Assembly: GCA_947579665.1 (NCBI GenBank)
Contig: OX388343.1
Coordinates: forward strand, 103,359,657 to 103,423,656
Length of the DNA: 64,000 nt
From: Sympetrum striolatum
Taxonomy: Eukaryota; Arthropoda; Insecta; Odonata; Libellulidae
Direction: 5' to 3'
The number at the start of each line of letters is the position of its first letter. Position 1 is the first letter of the stretch. A program made the translations under genes and the position numbers. A model generated the notes under the pieces. The model was given only the letters and a program-made list of their open reading frames with translations. It did not search any database and was not told the DNA's origin. Of this stretch, positions 58,506 through 64,000 are shown piece after piece.

Positions 58506-61129
58506 CATATTTTCCGGCAAATTAGAGAATTGGAATTTGAGGAAGCGCTGGATGCCGTGCATATCTGACGAAGATTAAAATAACATCTTCGACGACTATC
58601 AGATTATCCCAAAGCAAATAGTTTAATGCAGTTTTATCTTAAAAAGTCTTGGGTCCGACATCACTGGGATACAGAATCGATTTTCACATAGAGAAATTTG
58701 GGATTCCTATATCCTAAATTTTCAAAGCAAATAGAACATTGCAGAGTACAGTACTTTAAACATATGCTTGCAGTATGTAAGCTACTTTTACTAGTATATG
58801 TATTCATGTATTGATTTCTCTTTTAAAGTGTACTCAAAATTTGATAATCAATTACATCGGAAGCTCTTCTTGGTAGTATAATTAGTTTATAACTAAAAGA
58901 ACGTATAATTTATATTACAAGGGTATTACTTTTAATGCAACCTGTTTTTTGTCGAAGATGGAAAGGAAGTAGTTAGTAATTTAGCGTCCTATTTTTTATT
59001 CTCTTTCATAAATATGCGAAGGAAATAGATGCTTCTCTATAAGCATATCTTAACATTAAATGATTTTAAAAAGGGTTCTTCTTTATGGCTAGTGGAAAGA
59101 AAACCTGCATTATTTAATCCATATCCCATATTTATTGATGTATTGCAAGTACAGCACAAAGTAACATAAACTGCATTAATCTATAAGAGAATATTTGTAT
59201 CCAAAACTCATTAGGTGCATTTGCTGGAATCCTTGAAAAGCTTGCGAGGATGATCGCTGTCAGCAGCATTTCATCAGCTCTTCCAAGCAGTCACTGCAAT
59301 TGCTTCTTCGCCAGGAATGGTATCCTGTTGGCAAATAAATAATTACGAAATGTTATGCTCTTTCAAGTGATTCTTGGTAGCAACCCTGCAATACATCATT
59401 AAGTATAGGTTTATTAAAGAAGCTTCTTAGGTTACGTAAGCAGCATTTTTTTCATTATGACAGTTACGGCAGAATATTTTGTAGTATTTTATAGTAGCAT
59501 GAAAGAAAGTACAAATAAAAAAATACAAATCTTTCTCACATCTTTGAGTTCTCATGCCAGAGAGATTGTAATTTACGATTATTTCCTTGTTTACTCATTT
59601 ATAAATGACATAGGATAGAGATGGATATAAACTTAGAAATCCCAGTTAATATTTGTTTGTGCAATATTTTCTAATAAAGGTATTGACATCGAAATTTTAA
59701 AGCTTCAGCCATTATAGACAAGCTCGAAACTTTGAAATAGTTTTACAGTAGCCAATGATGGGCATTTAATTATTTAAGAATCAGATCAAAAATGAAAAGT
59801 TTCTTATTTTGAAAGATATTCAATAAGATGATGTAGGACCATGATATCTAAGTTAGAGATATAATCAATGGATGAAGCCCTTACTTTGTGGAATTCCATA
59901 ACTGGAACAAATGAAACACCATGCAAGAAAACACTTAATAGTTTTATTCTGCCTTGACCGTTTTCAGCTAGTAATAGCCATCATTGGGTGAAGATTTTAA
60001 AACAAATATAATATTATAATATATATAATTTTATATATATCGGTCCAATTTCTTTCTGAAAATATCCAGATACATAATTAATAGTTCAAAAAACGTGAAT
60101 CACCTATCGGAAATGCATCGAGAAAATTTTTCAAAATATTTGTGCATTTATTGCTCTTTCTTCTTATATATAAGTATGAAATAACAGTATCCATGAAAAG
60201 GTCTTATTGGCTATCGAGATTAGTCGTTCGTTAGTCTTAGTTTTCGTTTGCGTCGTTTGTATCTTTCAAATGTCGAATTAGAAATTAGAAAAAGGATCAA
60301 AATAAGGGTAGTTGAGTAACGAGAAATATTTTCGCCATGGACCATAATTCTTATAAATCTGTTTGCTATTCGAGGATGCGAATAATAAGACGAAATTGGC
60401 TAAACCTTGTGAAATTTTGTGATTGTAAACAGCCTGTTCCTATGACGTCTATATTGATTGTTAAATCTCAGCATTTTCTCAGAAGAAAACATGGGGAAAT
60501 GATGTCCATTTATGATATGTAGGGGGAATGTTTAAAAGATGATAATTCAGTTTTACTTTAATTTCTTTTAGAGTTCAAATTCTCCTATAGCCGTTTTTAT
60601 CGGCGTTCTTCTTCTCATTCTCCAATATTCCTAGAAAACAAGACAGGACACCGCACCTTTTGAGAGCACTGAATACTTAGGTATTTCGAATGCGGTACAT
60701 TCTTCGTCAGGAGTAATTAGATTTTAGTGAATAATGTCTTTTAAAAATTTCTGTCCAAATAGAATGAAATCTGAGAAGAAGAAGTATTTTTAGTGTTAGC
60801 CATGTATTTTTTTTTGCTAAAAGAATTGAAAAATATAGTTTTATTTATGTTATTTTCATTATTATAATTGCGGAAAGGTATCCTTATTTATATTAAATTG
60901 AAGTTTTATGATAATAACAATCAAACTTTGCAGTGAATAATAATAATAATCTTATGAATATTATAAATGATAAATACATTACATTTTTATAAAATAACGA
61001 TGCAAACATTCTAGCTTATAAAAATCTGATTTATACAGTTATAGTCATACATGATTTAATTAAATATGTAAAAGCCGACTGAATCTGTGTTTGGTGGAGG
61101 TGCTTGTATATTGTTTATCTGACTTGTTT
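58506..61129. other. AT-rich non-coding stretch
   Basis: No gene. AT-only runs lie near 60008-60040. A fragment near 59950-59985 resembles the foldback insertion in the 53.3-kb LINE but is too decayed to call. Confidence 0.5.
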
Positions 61130-61303
61130 GACACATTGTACTAATTGGGCATATTGCTACTGTTAAGATGTGTCCACGGGAGGTTTTTGGAGGGGTTTCC
61201 CTCCCGTCCGAATGCCGGGCAGATTTTGTTATATCCCCCTCAACCGTTGCCACCTGGTATTAATACCAACTTGCAGCGTTTAAATAAATAAATAAATAAA
61301 TAA
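61130..61303 (+). mobile_element. Probable non-LTR retrotransposon 3' end with (AAAT)n tail
   Basis: A moderately GC-rich segment (CCACGGGAGGTTTTTGGAGG, CCTCCCGTCCGAATGCCGGG) ends in about six AAAT units (61280-61303). A GC-richer 3' UTR closed by a short tetranucleotide tail is the usual look of a 5'-truncated CR1/Jockey-type copy. No coding motif was read in the sense strand. The alternative is a composite microsatellite with a neighbouring unrelated segment. Confidence 0.45.
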
Positions 61304-63142
61304 AATTAAGTTCCGTTATTTCTGATGAAGTGTTTATATATCTTCAGCTTTTAACATGCTTTACTGGCTTATTCTACATCCGGAAAGAAATCGATGTCCT
61401 AGGCAATCAGGAAAATTGTAAGCAATTGAGTGGTACCCAATGACGCTGAGAGTAATACATTCCTAAATCAATCTGAATTTGCAATCAGTTCAAATTGAAA
61501 TTTACAATCAATCGTAAGCGAAATCGGAGGATCGAACGTCACCGCACACCATTGGGAATCGCCGCCAACGTCTTCATTCGCTAATCCTAATACAGCGAAT
61601 ACGGTTCCATCTACCATTTATTGTTCATATAATTTATGATATATTTCAAATCGATCTTTAAAAATTGCATCGGTATTTAACAGAAAAATCAATAAAAGTT
61701 TTACAAAAATTTGGTCAAAAATGTCGAAAGGTTCTATTTCTGGCCTACGAGTCACACCTTCTAGCCAGTTTGAGTCAATTATGTTAGAAAAAATGAAAAA
61801 AGTGCTCCTTCAGGTTTTGAACTTTTGTTAGTTAATACCAAGCAAGCGGTGGTTTAAACTGCAATTTAATTAATGCTCTAATCCGATGATTATTTGGAAG
61901 AGAAAAGACTTGTCGAATGCCGGTGATGCATCTTACATAATACGCCAACTCCTTGAGGCTGGGTATAAAATGTCCCACGTTTCAAGGTTATATCACGTGA
62001 TTTAACAGTTCAATAAGTTTATTTTATTGCCAATCTATCCTTTCACCATTTCATTGCTAATCATTTTTATAATGGTTGTAATTCTTCAGAATTTGATGTT
62101 TCTGGGAATATTGACATCATTATTTTCAGAATGGATGCGATTCATTTATAGTATATGTTACATTAACTTCACTGCAAATTTTATCTTAATTTTGATAGTT
62201 TAAGCGAAAAACCGAAATGAGAGAGAAAGTGGATGATTCTCTTGGTTGCGTTAGTTAGCGTGAAATCCTGTAACACAATACGAGGTCTTACATAAACCAC
62301 TAGATCATATTTAATGGGAATTATTCTACGGCAGGGTTTTCCTAATTTTTGTTAAACGCCATCAAATGGCTCACCAACGCATATGACATAATATAATTAT
62401 CACTTAGGATCGAAACTTCCAATCCCGGATTAGATATTTATGCGAATTTTTTCGCGATTGCTTTTTATTTTCTTTAGAGCTGATGGCGTGTTCATGATGT
62501 CTTAATGCTCAACTCATTTTGCTGTTTGTCTCATATTTTTTGTATTCTAAACATAATTTTTGCATTGTAGATTTTAACAACTGTTTTTGATTAATCCTTT
62601 TTTATAATTTTCAATGTTTAATATCTTTTAGTGTGCAACTTTCCGATGCTATATTACACTTTCACGTTTACTATATTTTTATTGTTATTGTTTTCTGTTT
62701 AAGTTCTAGAAATAAAATTCCTTAGAGCAATGTAGCAATTCTGTAAGAATATTTTGCAGCTTTTTCACACTCCTCTTTTAATGGATGTTTTACTACAGTG
62801 GAGATTTTTTCTTAAGCTCTTACTTTTTTAAACCCTCATTGTAGTTTCTGTCTCTCTTCTTCTTTTTATTGCTTGTTTTTCTTATCATTACCATTTTGTA
62901 AAATGGCAAAGTGTTAGAAATAAGAGAAGACTTTACAGACGCAATCAGTAAAGTCGATTATATCATCTATAATTTTTTGCATACTGCTGCTTTAGATTCA
63001 CTTACGCTTCTCCATTGACTCATGTGATCATCTTTCAAAATCGTTGATATATATAATAATACAGCATACAAGTAAATGAACTCTCTTCTCAAGCAAACTG
63101 TTTCGGGGGCTATTTTGTGGAATTATTAAACAAATAGAAAAA
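61304..63142. other. AT-rich non-coding stretch
   Basis: No supported gene, RNA or mobile element. Confidence 0.5.
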
Positions 63143-63280
63143 TATGTAACTTCCACACAAAGGGTCAATTCAAGAACTTAGTTTCGATGCAATATCAAAG
63201 TGCTGCATCCTCATCTAACAAAGTTATACCGCAACGAAACATAGGTTTTGCATTAAGCGATTGTACATGGAAGTTACATA
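63143..63280. repeat. 138-bp segment bounded by 13-bp perfect inverted repeats
   Basis: TATGTAACTTCCA (63143-63155) is mirrored exactly at 63268-63280. Immediately inside the left arm is CACAAAGG and outside the right arm is CCTTTGTG, a second complementary pair. Flanks do not show a clear target duplication. It could be a small decayed MITE or coincidence. Confidence 0.5.
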
Positions 63281-64000
63281 CTTTTATTCCTTTGTGTCCT
63301 AATCATATTCACTCCGAAAATCTGCCGATTATATATTTGTTTTGGATTTCGAATTTTCCTTGATGACACTTTATAAGATCAGCACCAAAATATTGAAGAC
63401 ATTCGTCGGAATTTGTGTCATTGCAAACTTTGTTGCTTATCCGGTATTTTCTCTTGTGTACTCAAACCTCGCGCCTCGCTAAAAACCATCTTGTTTCACG
63501 CAAAGGAAAGTCGTAATTCAAATCACAATAAATAATTTTACTCTTTTATTACCAGATATGACTAAACAATTCAAATTTAGAGAATTGCGCGATAATTGGG
63601 TTAAAGTAAGAGACAGATATCTTCTTTGAAAATGTAGCCAATATAATGTGTCTTTCCGTTACATAGGACGTTATGATGCTGGGAGAAAAATCAATGAGGA
63701 TAGTTCTAGAACTGGTTACCTTAAACATACTAACGATAAGCAACAGCAAAATATTAGGGAAATGGATTTATGTTGCATGTATCCCTGTTATACATCCACT
63801 ATCACATCCAGAATTGCGGCTCGTGGAATATATAAGTAGGTTAAAACTAAATGAGAGGTAGAAGATAAAAATGAGGCGTTTTTATATAAATTAAAGCTCC
63901 AAATATGATCAGGTATGGAAATACAGCAGTATGCGTGAGTTTAAGTAGGCAATTAAAATCTAGAGAATCTTGAGCGTGGATCCATCAAGCATTCCCGTAT
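63281..64000. other. AT-rich non-coding stretch to window end
   Basis: Overlapping 60- to 66-codon ORFs on both strands at 63549-63861 have no recognised motif. No feature is supported. Confidence 0.5.

Overview
The window is AT-rich, gene-poor eukaryotic DNA, most likely from an arthropod and probably an insect. The evidence is decayed non-LTR retrotransposons of types common in insects, a very short TA-flanked MITE with a Tc1/mariner-like terminus, tRNA-derived short elements, CA/AAAT/ATT simple repeats, and almost no open reading frame above 130 codons. The species cannot be named. I found no intact gene and no rRNA or CRISPR. I also found no functional tRNA gene: every tRNA-like sequence here is a rearranged repeat. 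The window reads as intergenic or deep intronic sequence.

Layout. 1-10 kb: an AT-rich desert holding a tandemly duplicated ~316-bp repeat that ends in a CA tract (1989-2812) and tRNA-derived fragments at 2.8 and 6.35 kb. 10.4-11.7 kb: the first strong GC-rich block, with a G-run that could form a quadruplex. 15.5-16.66 kb: a dead LINE that still shows its reverse transcriptase FADD motif. 18-32 kb: a further tRNA-like fragment, a diverged local duplication (19.2/20.1 kb), a foldback tRNA-like element (25.3 kb), a minisatellite (26.3 kb), a dispersed repeat copy (27.55 kb), a perfect hairpin (29.3 kb) and a segment bounded by 29-bp direct repeats (31.5-32.1 kb).

32-38 kb is featureless. 38-43 kb holds three GC-rich blocks, a tRNA-like element without a D-arm and the longest ORF of the window (232 codons, unrecognised). 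47.15 kb has a 27-bp perfect inverted repeat enclosing tandem copies of its own arm. 50.5-51.1 kb is another GC-rich block. 52.4 and 55.9 kb hold two foldback tRNA-like elements on either side of a CR1/Jockey-like LINE relic (53.3-54.96 kb). 57.08-58.5 kb is the most structured stretch: a repeat array with a 517-bp period built of ~170-bp monomers, an inverted pair of the same module, and a 77-bp MITE abutting it.

The strongest candidate for something undescribed is a set of short elements in which a tRNA-like Pol III core is enclosed by inverted repeats made from its own 3' acceptor/tail sequence (25.3, 52.4 and 55.9 kb, possibly 6.35 and 38.8 kb), together with the T-arm-bearing repeat array at 57-58.4 kb. 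These are sequence observations. Family status, copy number and activity need genome-wide searches that I could not run.
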